DNA of 64,000 nucleotides. Origin: Numida meleagris (lineage: Eukaryota > Chordata > Aves > Galliformes > Numididae). Positions 26,601 to 39,000 of this stretch are shown piece by piece (position 1 is the stretch's first letter; each line of letters begins with the position of its first letter). The notes under the pieces are model-generated. The model was not told where the DNA came from. It did no database searches and saw only the letters and a program-made list of their open reading frames with translations. The stretch spans positions 42,582,798 through 42,646,797 of the forward strand of contig NC_034410.1 of the NCBI RefSeq assembly GCF_002078875.1. The letters run 5' to 3'. Made by a program: the position numbers and the translations under genes.

Positions 26601-28280
26601 AGCTGGATCAAGAGCAAACTAAGTCATTCATGGCTCACTAGAGCAGTGAGTGCTTGCAGCGTTTGACAATGTGACAACTGAGTAATGACATGTTTTCACA
26701 TGGTGGCCCCATGTGATGTCTTCAGTGGCTGCACGCTCTACTGGAGACTCCCTGTCCTGGGAGTGACATGTGAAGCAGGGTAACATACATGGTGTTCTGT
26801 AATCAGTGCCTTTGGCTAAGGATGTGCGTCATGCTGCTCAGAACATTTTTAAGTGCAAATATTTTTGAGCCAAACAGGGACATCTAGAACTAAAACAGTT
26901 TTTGCTGCTATTCTGTGCATCACGTGCAACAGAGGAGGTCAGTTTTTAGGCACTGAGCTTAAATTTCTGCTTGAAGCAGCATTCTCCATTATGAGCAGAT
27001 AGACCTTGGGCTTTTGTTTCCACAGGCTCAAATTTTGATAAATCTATCTTGCCCTTTCCAAAGCTGCAGAAGATGAGTATGAGCTCAAATGTTTCTTGGA
27101 CAATGAATGGGTTAGCAAGTTGCAACGATTACAGTGTCCCTGCAGTGCCCGACAGAGTGATGGGATCAAGACGTGTCTTGATGTAAAAGACATCATTGCA
27201 TTTGGTGATGATAAAACCACAGGACAGGCTTTGCAGCAGCTCATGTGGTTCTGGCTGTGAGGCTGAACCTGAAAGAGAGCTCTGCCGAAGCTGGTGGGGA
27301 GTGAGGAGCTGGGTGAAGCCGTGCAGACGTTCCAAATAGTCATCGTGGCAGAGTTCCTGTCTGCCAGACATGCGAAACAGATTAAAATCACCCTAAACAG
27401 CCTATGATTATCTGATGCTCAGAGCAAAAATGTCTCTTCTAGGAAAGGAGAAAGCCACAGGCCCACTCAGGAACATGTAACATCTTACAAAGCTAATTTA
27501 TAGCCAAGAATTGAGAATTGTTTATTGGTCCTGTGAAAGTAAACCACTATTATAGCTTCAGCACAGTTTCTGTTTCCAGGCTCCCCTCCATTTTTCAGCT
27601 GCTCCAGATTTTCTCAGGCACGTTCTGCAGGTGGAGCAAGGTACTTTTCAGGCTTGGCTCCAGCCCAAAGGTGAGTATTTTGAGAACTCTCAGCAAAATC
27701 AGCTTGGCTGTTTTTATGATATGTGGGTGTGAAGAGAAACCAGCTATTCCTATTTGTTCCGGTTGCAGCTTCTCTGCCCTCATAACTCAAGAACAGCTGA
27801 CGATAGGAAATTTGAACTCAGCTTGTTTTATAGACCTCGGTGATGAAGGAGAAAACAGTTCATGTCTGAAGAAAATCAATTCAGTACTTCTAAAGTTGGG
27901 AACAATTAGAGTCGAAGGCCAAATTCTGCTTTGAATTACAGCAGTGCCGCCCCACCAAAATGCCATTCTGAGGGCAGATTCATCTTGGCACATCCTGTAC
28001 ATGTTTATGAAAAAGTTTGTTTTTTTCCTCAAATGCTAAACAGAGATTGAAAGGAAAAATGTCAGATTTATTCTGCATAAAAGGCCCAACTCCAGCTCTG
28101 ATGCCAATCCATGAGTTGAGGTATAAATAATGTGCATTCAGCTCAGAGTAAATATCTCAGCCATATCAATGAGAGGTTTGCACAATGATCAGAAATTGAA
28201 CAATTGTAGATAACATTATTTATTCTGCACACATTTCTCATATCCAGTGTTACTCGGTAAGAAAATATACATGGTCCACC

Positions 28281-28390
28281 ATTTTCTATTTTCATTTTTC
28301 TCTATTCCCCTTTTTCCTATCTCCATCTTTCTCCCTCCTCCCTGTCCTAGAGCATTTCCTCTGTCCTTCCTTCTTCCTTTCCTTCCCCAC
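28281..28390. repeat. Pyrimidine-rich low-complexity stretch
   Basis: About 110 bp dominated by C and T on the + strand, with only scattered purines. It ends in 'cttccttccccacag', which resembles a splice acceptor, but the following sequence gives no exon with a recognisable product. Confidence 0.7.
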
Positions 28391-29882
28391 AGCAATGCTC
28401 TCTGCCTGCCATCTGCAGAGATCTCTCTAATGGTCCTCCCCATTCCAGTGAGTAGTAACCAAAGAGTTAATGCTGTCGTTTAAGTGTCGGTTTGGGGCTT
28501 TGACATTACATGTTAGTGACATGGAGAAAGATGTACTTGGGAAAAACATTCATTTTTTAGAAATGCAGAACACATGCATAGATTGTATCTGAGTAAATAA
28601 AAGTGTTGTGAGATCAGTCACATAAATCCATTGAGTGGGTTTGAGCCAGCCTTTGGTATGAGGTTTTCCTTAGGGGAATATTGTTGCTTCTGTCAAGCTG
28701 AGGCCTCACATGAAATGCCACAAAATTTCATTGGAGGAGCCCTTCAGTAAAGTGCCCCTTCATCTTGAGATGGTAAGCTGTAAGTGGTTAAAGGGAATAG
28801 GCATGCTAAAACCTCTTATATCTATAGCGTATTTACAGAAAGTGGATTTTTCCAGTCCCTGCCTGTTACTGGATTGTCGTGTGCCATATCAGGCAAGCTT
28901 AGGAAGTCGAGATCTCCTCCTACGACCATTCCTTGCCATCCCTTGCAGCAGTGCTCTGCTCAGCTAGCAGCAGGGTGTAGCTCAGGTTGGTGCATCAATG
29001 CAGAGTCTCATCCATTCAGTTCCATTTTATTTTGTTTCTTGTTAACCGGTCAGAGCACTCGACTGAGCCAAGCCTCAGTCATTGTGACATACGTTTAGAG
29101 GTAAGCAAATCTGATTGTGGCTTCACTTTGCATGAGCAGTCATCCTTTTAAATTTGTTTTGTCTTCACAAGCTGTATGCCATGCATACTTGGTATGAGAT
29201 TTTGCTGTAGGTCTGGATCATGCTGCATCCTATGAGACAGTTTGGCCTAGGATCTTCTGCAGTCTAATATGTAGTCTTGCAAATCTGGCTTTATATCCTG
29301 TCCCAGTAGAGAGTACACTGCTTGGGCATTTCAGACCATCTCAGTGTGCTCCATCTGACTCATGGGACTGCCTTTCTCGGGCAGATAGTGTCAATAGCTT
29401 TTTCTAACTTCTGACAACGTAAGGATCTTGATGTGTTTACTGGAAGAGGGGCCTAGATCTAAACTATGGAAGATAACATTTTTTTCTAGTCTGTTTATCA
29501 GTAACAAAAGTTAAGTATCACATTTAATGCGTATGTTAATAAAAATAACACAGATGTGCCCAGCCTTTTTCCCCCACAGCTGCTGCTCTCACCTGCCTGT
29601 GCCTTTGAGTACACAGGAGGGATGGATTGTCAATCCAAAGATTTCTTCTTTGGGCACGAAGACTCTTCAGTGTAATCATATCCACCTCACTGAAAGAAAT
29701 GTAAAAGTACACCGTCAGCCATTTGCTAAGAATGAGATTTGCATAATTGCCATCAGCAACGCTTATTCTGTGGAGGTTGAGTTTGATCGTATTCATTCCT
29801 GAGAATGAATGGGTGATTCATTTTTTTTTAAATGGAGATTACAATTGGTTATTTGGTCCTACCATCCAAAAATATTATTCAG

Positions 29883-29924
29883 CTTCTCCCTTCCCCTTCT
29901 CTCCTCCTTTTCCTCCTTCTCCTT
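29883..29924. repeat. Pyrimidine tract, 42 nt
   Basis: An uninterrupted C/T run on the + strand made of cttcc, ctcct and ttttcc blocks. It is low-complexity sequence with no associated gene. Confidence 0.85.
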
Positions 29925-32900
29925 GCAATCAGTGTGTTAGTTTAAGGCTGGTAGCTCAACAGCTCTGTCTGAGGAGGGAAGTGTAGGGTGAAGCACATTT
30001 TGACGTGATCCCATTAATGAACTGTGCTGCAGTTATTAGGCTGGAGATCTGGAAGGGTTTCTCTGCACTTCTGGCTTTAAGCGAGTCGTAAAAATGTCAT
30101 CCAACAGTGAAGTGGTCTTGGCCTTGCAACTTTCCAGGTTCAGAGCCAGCCCCAGGATGGCTCCATGTTGTCTGTGCTTTTTGGGTTTCATAGGGCCAAA
30201 CAACTCATGTGAGCTAAGGATCTATCTGTTGCTCTCAATCACGTGTAAGATGGTCAAATTTGTGTTGCCTCGGCCAGAAATCCAAAACAGTGGGCCAGAT
30301 GGAGTCCCACAAATCCTCCTGCAGGAGAAGGCAAATGAACCTCTTCTAGCCATCCATTCATCCATGTGTGACTGGAGAGGAATGATCCATTGACTCTTGA
30401 CTTCTATTTTTAGTGGAAAAACTATTGCATTGTGGAGTTAAAAGCCTCCATTGAGTCATACAGGACAAATTTTAGCATGTTGTAGAAGATAGTGATCTTC
30501 ATTAAAATCTGAAGGATTTTAAAGACTAATTTCTACAGCAACCTGCTGGTTTCATCCCTGCTAGTATCTCAGTGTGGTTCTTCTCCCAGGCTGCTGTATG
30601 GGCTGCATGGCAGCAAGTAGGAAAAACCTGTATGTGAGTGTACCCCAAAGCTTGAGCTACCCTCTTCCTTCCCATGCTATTACTGTTCTGGACCCATCAA
30701 GGGAGTGAGATTTAAAACATTTCCCTTTCATGCAGAAACGAAGCAGAGCAGTAGTCTCCACGGTGACTCAGTCTCTCTTTGGGCACATCTTTCTTGCAGC
30801 CATTCCAGGAGCCTATAAGTATGGCTTTCCAGCTACGCCCTTTCTCCTTCATCCATGTCCCTGCCCCATGCTGGCATCAAGGTCTGGGATAGATGATGAG
30901 ACAGAGATGTTAGGGCAGTTCAGTGCTGCGTGTACAGTCTTCTTGGATCAGAGGGGTCTTGGGGAGGGAGGCTGTGCTTTGCCTGTGCCCCCAGAGCCAC
31001 TCTGTAGAGCAGTAAGGAATTCGAGGAAAGCCCTTGCTCAAGTTAAAGCTTAGCGTCACTTGTTTTGGTTTCCAACAATTCCGTGTAATATTTCATTTTT
31101 AAAAATACATACATTTATTTTGTTTCCGGGGGTCATTTTTAAAATAGCTCCCAAGAACTGTTGCCATTGTATCCAGCCTTCAGTCAGGCTCTGCAGAGAG
31201 CGGCTGTTCCATGCAGAAAGGCTCTTTTTGCTCAGCTGCTCCTGAGACCCCAGTAAGCATACAGACGATGTGCGCTTCCTCTGCTTCAGTTTAGGGCTGA
31301 GCCTTGCACTGCTGCTTCTCCTCCTGTCTTCTGGAAATATCACAGCTGGACCAACTCCAAACCTGGAAAGTTTTAGCCCCATTAAATAATTATTGTGGCA
31401 GTTATGTGTCTCTTAAAAACCACAGGCTTATTCTGGAACCATAATTTTGGTCTGTGCCTTAAGTACCTTCAATCCTTGTGCCATCATTTCAGTCCTTTCT
31501 AAGCTTTTCCACATGCATTTTTAATACACGCCAAAGATTTTACACATGAAAAAAGAGAAAGTTTGGAAGCAGCACTGAGTAAGTTAGGTAATACAATGCA
31601 GATTCAAGGAATAAGTCTGGATTCTCTTTTTCCCCTACATGGTGTGTGCCACGTAGCTTGGAACTTCAGCCTCTGCCTTTGACACGTGCATGGTATAGCT
31701 AGAGCTTCTTTCTACAGATAAGCTGGAAAAAAAACAGGGAGTCAAGCTTGAGCTCAACACAAAGAGTTATAGAGCCTTTGACTGCACTTATTTACTAAAA
31801 GCAGAGATTAATTTGGCTGAGGAAATTAAAAATATGTCAGAAAAAAAATGGTAGAGGGCCCAAGGCACTGCTGATAAATATGAAACATTTAGATCTTGCT
31901 AAATGTATTTTTTTCATAATTACCAGTATATGGATCTGTATTGTTCAGAGCCCTAACAGTGAATCTCCTGTGATGGATGCACAATAAAACAGGACTAATT
32001 GGGAGCATTAATTTAGGCAGAGGCATATCTTGACACAGAGCTCTCAGGAAGAGATCCTTTATACTGCCTTAGCGGGCACAATGTGTTTGCCTGCAATTTG
32101 CAAGCTTGGATCACACCACCTTCACAAACCATTGCAAACTGCTACTGTGTCTCTTTTTCCCCCCCTCTTTTTGTTTTATTTCCCCACTGATAAATATCTC
32201 AGACCCAAGGTCATCTTAAGGAAATAGCTGTAATGCAATAGAAACGTTGCTGTAGGTGCTGCCGTGTTTCTGGCAATGTAATTGACAGTGAATGAGCATG
32301 CAGGAACAGCTCCCAGCAGGGACACTTTTGAATAAATATACAGAAAATAAGACCAGCAGAATGGCAGAGCAATGCATTGCATAAAGAGCTGCATACTGTA
32401 CATCCCCTCAACAATCGGTACTCTATGCCTGTAACAGCACAGGAGCTAACTAACTCAAGTGATTGCAAATAATTATGTGCAGTTTGATACGCTGGCTAAA
32501 CATAGTCCTGTGAACAGTGAAAAATATGCAGCCGTGCTCTCCGTTTTCATACAGGAATTTGAGAATAGTCACCAAGGTTGCCCCAAAAATGATCAGTTTA
32601 TGTTTCTGACTCCATTTTCAGTCAACATGAAAACATTACCTTCAAATTTTCAAATGGAATGTATAGATTGCAATCAGATATTGAACTCAAAAATACGATC
32701 ATGTCTCTTTACTGGACTTTTATAAGACCTCTCTTAAAAGAGAAAAATATCCCTCGCTTCACAGTCACGCCTTATTCATGTCATTGCTTTTGACAATATG
32801 CATGTTATTGAACAACTGTTGTCAAAGATGAAGCACAGGAAGAGTAAAACTTCATAAAGAATCTCTGACGAGCACCTTGAGAACTCACTAAGAATTGCAG

Positions 32901-33000
32901 CCACTGCCACCAAACCAGACTGGTGTGTTAGTGTCACAAAACTAAGGTCGAACGTCCCACTAGTCTTATGGTTTTGTTGCTCTGTATAGTATATATTTTA

Positions 33001-33511
33001 CAAGAGCTGCCCCAAAAGTAAAGCCTGCTATTTTATTATGTTAGCCTGTGACATCAGAGGCAGATGTTGGTGGTATGACAGTAGGGGATGAAAACCTTCC
33101 CACCAATATTCTGTTACATTTTGTTGCCACGTGACAGACGGCAGCAGAGGTGGCTGATGTGGAAGAGCGTGTGAATCAAAGGGGTGGAACTGAATTGCTC
33201 TGTGAAAAAAAATAGGCCCAGTGACATTCATCGACACTTGCTGAATGCTTATGGAGACCAAACAGTGGATGTGAGCACAGTGATGCGTTTCACCAGTGGT
33301 GACAGTGACAGTGGGTCACCTCCACTGGTGCAGGTTTTGACATAGAGCCTCCTGTTCATCACTGGTGAAAATGCATAGCTAATAGAGGTGACTATGTTGA
33401 AAAATAGTGTTTTGCTGCTGAGAATTGCTCTATCAAGCAGAGTTACTGTGTTTGTTGTATCTGTTGTAGTTTCCATGGAAATAAATAGGAGGCATTACTT
33501 TTGGGGTGACC
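33001..33511. mobile_element. Internally deleted mariner element (Galluhop-like MITE)
   Basis: The left end carries 'ccccaaaagtaaagcctgct'. The right end carries 'ggaggcattacttttgggg', whose reverse complement is ccccaaaagtaatgcctcc, so the two form terminal inverted repeats of roughly 28 bp with a few mismatches. TA dinucleotides flank both ends (32999-33000 and 33512-33513), as expected for Tc1/mariner insertion. At about 510 bp it is less than half the usual length of an autonomous mariner, and no intact transposase frame remains. The terminal sequence matches my memory of Galluhop, the common mariner of chicken; the family name comes from memory rather than a database match. Confidence 0.85.
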
Positions 33512-33513
33512 TA

Positions 33514-33579
33514 TATATATGTGACCCAAGACAATTCTTCACTCAGTGTGGCCCAGGCAAGATGAAAAATTGGACACCC
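33514..33579 (-). repeat. Possible hAT-type DNA transposon fragment
   Basis: Read on the minus strand this gives 'gggtgtccaatttttcatc', 'ctgggccacactgagtgaag' and 'aattgtcttgggtcacata'. These words resemble the end of a widespread family of non-autonomous hAT elements in amniotes. The mariner to the left appears to be inserted at a TA within it, because 'taaaatatatacta' on the far side could continue the same element. The identification is from memory of motif order only. Confidence 0.4.
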
Positions 33580-34415
33580 ATGATCTAGTCAAACCACCAA
33601 GTCATCCCCACCGTGCCCACCAACCATGTCCCTCAGTGCTACCTCCATGCGCTTCTTGAACACCTCCAGGGACGGTGACTGCACCAATTCCCTGGGCAGC
33701 CTGTGCCAGGGCCTCACCTCTCTTTCTGAGAAGAAATTCTTCTTAATATCCAACCTGAACCTCCCCTGGCACAACTTGAGACCATCCCCTCTCATCCTAT
33801 CGCTGTTACCAGGAGAAGAGGCCAACCCCACCTCACCACAGCCTCCTTTCAGGCAGCTGTAGAGAGTGATCAGGTCTCCCCTGAGCCTCCTCTTCTCCAG
33901 ACTGAATAATCCCAGCTCCCTCAGCCGCTCCTCGTAAGATTTGTGCTTCAGATCCTTTACAGCTTCATTGCCCTTCTCTGGACACACTACCGGGCCTTGA
34001 TGTCCTTCTTGCAGTGAGGGGCCCAAAACTGAACACAACACTCAAAGTGCGTCCTCACCAGTGCTGAGTACAGAGGCACAATCACTTTCCTGCTCCTGCT
34101 GGCTACTCTATTTCTGATACAAGCCAGGATGCCAATGGCCTTCTTGTCCATCTGGGCACACTGCTGGCTCTCGTGCTGCTGGCTGTCCACTAACCCCCCC
34201 AGATCCTTTTCCTCTATGCAGCTTTCCAGCCACTCTGCCTCAAGCCTGTAGCACTGCATGGGGTTGCTGTGACCAAAGTGCAGGACCCGGCACTTGATCT
34301 TGTTGAAGCTCTCACAACTGGCCTCAGGCCATCAGTCCAGCCTGTCCATATCTCTCTGTAGGGCCTTCCTACTCTCAGGCAGATCAACACTTCAGCCCAA
34401 CTTTGTGTCATGACC
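33580..34415 (-). repeat. CR1 LINE, longest copy in the window, ORF2 C-terminal part
   Basis: About 835 bp of antisense CR1. On the minus strand a 150-codon frame (34041 to 33589) shows [20 protein letters not shown], then [19 protein letters not shown] and [20 protein letters not shown], the end of CR1 ORF2. An overlapping shifted frame (34259 to 33987) carries [20 protein letters not shown] and [20 protein letters not shown], just upstream in the same protein. A further shift is needed for the segment with '[15 protein letters not shown]'. At least two frameshifts therefore separate the parts, so the copy is dead. It lacks the normal 3' terminal ATTCTATGA repeats. Confidence 0.95.
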
Positions 34416-35903
34416 TTGCTGCATGCCAGGTGATAACTTGTTTTTTAACATTCCTGGACCAAGCAGCTGCTTTCTGGATTTTTGGTATGAAAAGTTCCAG
34501 GGTTCTGTTTAAATCTCCTGTTTGACTGAAACATGGATTTCCAACAAACCGTGTGAAGGAAGCAATAAAGCAGCCATATGGTGGTGGTGCTGATGGCTTC
34601 CTAGTCAGGATGGTTGGGACTGCTGCCTGTGGCCACCAGCGCTTTTGCTGGGAGAGAACAAAACCTGAGCCCCTCTGCTCCTCTGTCCACTCATTCCAGT
34701 TATTAATTGCTGTTACTCTTCACATAGTTTCCTGTTTCTCATTTGGTGACATTGGTCTTCAGCTGCCAGCCACATTTTATCTCTGCTGGTTCCTTCAGTT
34801 TTCCTGTGTTCTCCTCTCAGAGTCATTTACATGCTGAATAATGTGACTAATTGCAGCATGGTTGTCCTGATTTACACCAGTGTAGCAGAAGCCACCATTT
34901 TTCCCACAGGAGTTTCCTGACACTGCTATCGATGGCCCTGTAATTGGTCCCTCAAGCACGTCTGCCTTTATTTATTTCCATCTAGTCCTTTCAACACAGA
35001 TCGAATGGGGCTGAAACTCAGCACTTTACCTTAAAATTATGTCCTTCGTATAATGCTTCTTGATATTCCTTCCTCTCTGTGTCCTGACCTTTAGCGAAGC
35101 CGTTGCTAATATATTCTCTTAGCCATGGTAGTTAATGTTAATGCAAAGACTGATGTTCTCCTGCAGCTTCCATGCAGATATGCCACACTAAGCACTCCGG
35201 CTCCAAACAGGATTGCTTCCCTGTGTTTCCTTTTACTGTGGGAATAATTTTACTGCTCCGGTGCAATGACAGCTGAGGATGCTTAAAATGAGAGGGAGAA
35301 AAGGGAAAATGTAATAAGTGCAAAGTGAGACAAGACACTTCTGTCAGCATTATCATTACATTTCATGGGAGTGTAACATCTGACTGCCATTCAGCTCCTT
35401 CAGCACGTGTCTGTGGAGAACCCAGAGTGATGTTAAATTGTAGCTCATCCATAGCGCTCCAACATAAAGTTCACAACTTGTCACAGTTCTGCTGTGCCCC
35501 AGCATCAACGTTATGTTTTGTGTATTAATAAATTAAGTCCAGACCAAAGGAAAGCCTGCATCAGAGAGGGATAAGTGGCAGAAACATGTTATTAGCTATG
35601 GCAGGGATGAATTTGTCTTTCCAAATGCATTGCTTGGTGCGATTACACTTCCATCATTTTGGAAGAAACAACACACAGTTGGGTTTAAAATTTGTTCCCC
35701 ATGTGTCAGGAGACCTCCAGTCCCACCTTGGAGCACATCAGTCGTATAGACAAAGGGCTGTGCAGTGAGACCGGCTGCTGCCACTGAGGCAGACACTGAA
35801 ACCACTAAAAAAATTGAACCTTCTCAATGCATGGCATTTCTGCATTCCTGCCAGGACGTCATGCATTGCTCTGCCCCCGGCTCCAGCCCCAGCAGCCAAG
35901 TAA
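34416..35903. other. Non-coding, presumed TMEM108 intron
   Basis: Unique sequence between two CR1 copies. No exon, RNA gene or additional repeat is recognised; open frames are under 100 codons. Confidence 0.55.
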
Positions 35904-36033
35904 AATCATAGAATCATAGAATCACAGAATGGCTTGAGTTGGAAGGGAAGCCCATGGGCACAGCTGCCACCCACTGGATCAGACTGTCCAGGGCCCCATC
36001 CAGCCTGGCCTTGAATGCCTCAAAGGATGGGGC
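35904..36033 (-). repeat. CR1 LINE 3'-terminal fragment, short
   Basis: Starts 'atcatagaatcatagaatca' with 'gagttggaaggga', followed by 'ccatccagcctggccttgaa'. This is the antisense CR1 3' tail plus the last few codons of ORF2. The copy is truncated at about 130 bp. The three terminal ATTCTATGA-type units are well preserved, which suggests a relatively young insertion. Confidence 0.92.
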
Positions 36034-39000
36034 CAGAAGGCTCTCAGTTAGTTATTGCAGGGGAAGGGGAGATAAGGTGTCTGCGTCCTATCACCAACAA
36101 CATGACGGGTATTAGGGAAACAGGAGTCAGGGCTGGATGGACAGCCAGGCTGAGCTCCCAAAGAATCCCCAAAGGGCCATGTGCTGACAGGACAAGACGG
36201 GAAAGCTGGTGCCTGTAATCTCTTCACAAGAGCTGGTGTGTGAATAATCAGAAGGTGTTAGGGTTGTCAGTCCAATTTCCTTCCAAAATAAAACCAAGTG
36301 CCGACGTGATGACATTTCAAGAGTGGGTGGAGTAGATTCTGTTCCGTATATAGAGGCAGGTTTATCCAGAAAGAAGGGAGAGACAAATAAAATAGGTAAC
36401 TTACAAAGTACTGTGGGAATAATGCTGCTATAGAGCTTATGCTTATGATTAGTATTATCTAAACAATGATTCTGTGTTGTTGGTTCAAAGATGTGACAGC
36501 ACCAGCCCGTCCCATTTGAGGCAGGATGAAACTCCAATGACCCGAGTCCACTGTGAACACTTAAACAAGGGCTCAAGGAAAGGTGTTCATGTTTAAAGTT
36601 TTATCCATATTTATTATCTCTTCAGTACAAACTTCATGGAAGTACCCCTGTAAGGACAGAAAATCACATGAAAACTAGTGATTTTACATGATTTGTAAAG
36701 TCTTTGTAACCCACATTGACTTCAAATGGTATTTTGGACATGGAGCGTGTTCTGATGGAAAGGCAAGACCAAAGCATGCTCAGAATAACATGCAGAAGCA
36801 ATACACAGATATCAGTAGTGGAATTTTTTTTAAATGGCCAGTGTGCATGTAAAAAGTGCCATCCACACGGAAAGGTGAAACATTGCACTGCGCTGTGTAA
36901 CAGTGTTCGTGCTGAATAGGAAGTATGAATTGCAGAAATGAGTTAATAGAGCATATTTTTTGAAGTGAGGTCCTTACTGTAATGTCATGTGTATTTCTAG
37001 TAGAATTACTGATCCTCTGACTAATCGAGTATGCTGTATCACCTTCTCACCCTTGTGTTCTTTGTGTATGATACTGCATATCTCCAGCTATTGAATCTCA
37101 TTCAGGAGCAACGATACTGAAATACGAGCAGCAGAGTCTGCTCTTGTTAGCAGAAATTATATCCAGCAGCTGCTGTGACCTTACTTACAAGAACGTATGA
37201 TTTACTGCAGCACCTTGGACCATCATTCCTTCCAGGCCAATACCTAGCTTCAAAGGTTGGCAGACAAAATCCATATCTCAATACCTGTGTAATCTTTCAA
37301 ATCACCTCGTGGAGCAAAACAAACCTTCCTGATCTCTGCAGTGAGCAGCTGATATTTTCAAGAATGGAATTTGATCCCACCCTTTTCTCTTGGTATGTCC
37401 TTAAGCTACACACAGCCCTGCCACTGTCAAGGTTCAGGCAGCACTGAGCATCACAACTCACTTTTTCCCTAGCAGCCTTACATCCACCCACTCCAAAGGC
37501 TTTCCCAGCCCTGTATAACCCAGCAGACAGCAAGGCCCTCACGTTGCAGCCTTTTTGGCTGTTTTAGGTGTAACCTCACATCCTTGGGCTGTGCTCGCAG
37601 GAGAAAATTTGAGTATGAAAACCCTCTCTACCCACTTCTAGCCCAGGTCCGCCCTGGGAATTACTCACAATCGCATTTTTTTTCCCAAAGCCAGAAGCCA
37701 TCTCCCACACTGAAAATGCTGACTCCCTTGATCCTGACTTGGTTTGGTTCTCACTTGCCCAAAATGTGAAGGCATTCACAGAGGCAGTGAGTAACAGCAC
37801 AGGCCCTTAGCAGGTCATTTACCCTCTCTGAAGTACAGCATCCCTTTTCCTTAAACTGAGCAATGGTCAAAAATCAAAGCAAAGCTTTCTTGCCTGTAAA
37901 TGTAATAGTTTATGCCCAAGTTGCTTTCTAATTGTGTGTTACATGTTCTCATAACAAATCAATGCAGGCTCCTCATTATGAGCTCTCATTTGAGATCGAA
38001 CCCAGGGATAACCAGGCACTTGGAGGTAATAATGAGTTTGAAGGGAGCATAAGTAATAAATCACCCACATTACTTTCAGTGAACAGATGAAAGGACTGAA
38101 ATACCTTAAGGGGTTGTAGAAGTCAGTCAGCCTGTGCATAGCTGTAACATTCCTTCTGGCTGCAGCACCAATGTTTTTGTTCCTGCAACTGGAGAATTTG
38201 AGCACAGCTTTTGCTGTGGTAATAAACCTCTTTTCCTTCAGATAGTCAAGCTAAAAATGACTGTGCTGTAATGAAAGACTTTGTTGAGTCTAGAATAAAT
38301 GTCCTCAATTGATAGGTAAGTTGGTGTAAATTAGTAAGAGCTGGTGGCTCCATCCTGAAGAAATGAGTTTTGGACAAGACATTATCACCTGGTGCTGGAA
38401 TCAGAAGTCTGTGACTTGGTTCCTTAAAACTGCAAGGATTTGGAAAGGAGTGCACACCAAGAAGCTCCACCATGCTACCACCGCTCTCCAGGCCAGCAGG
38501 CGCCAGCTGTGCCTGCAGGGTCAGGCACACATCGTTGACAGCCTGCTTCAGCCAAATTATGGCTTGTATACTTACCCTCTAATGTGGGAAAAAGAGTGCT
38601 TCCTAAAGCATCGCCATGGAAAGACTCCAGCCTCTGCCCTCATCCACGCTTCACATTGGTGAGGTGCTGCTCTCTAAGGCTGTGTCTTGTCTACTGTGTA
38701 GACAAGAAGCTGGTTATGAATGTCCAAAGTGGTGAGACTTCCTCTGCTGGAAAGTATCACAATACCTAGACTGCGTTTTACCTTTTCAGACACCACTTTT
38801 ATTAATCCCTTTATTGTTTTAAACAAACCCTCTTCTTGCTTTCTGATGATGCCATCTAAATAGGTAGAGGGATATGGGGTGGGATTAGTCTCGCCTAACT
38901 TTCATCATCTGGAAGGTGGATATCTAGGTAAAGCTCATCATCTCCTATGGGACCCCTTTTGCTCAGGGTAAGAGAGGGCCTCTCCAGGGTGTGAGTCAAC

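Larger units (their letters stand above)
23628..32998. other. Non-coding, presumed TMEM108 intron
   Basis: About 9.4 kb with no exon, RNA gene or interspersed repeat that I can recognise. It holds two pyrimidine-rich stretches (28281-28390 and 29883-29924). The unique block around 27990-28240 is AT-rich and looks like typical candidate regulatory sequence. Open frames reach 138 codons but have no recognisable protein features. Confidence 0.55.
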
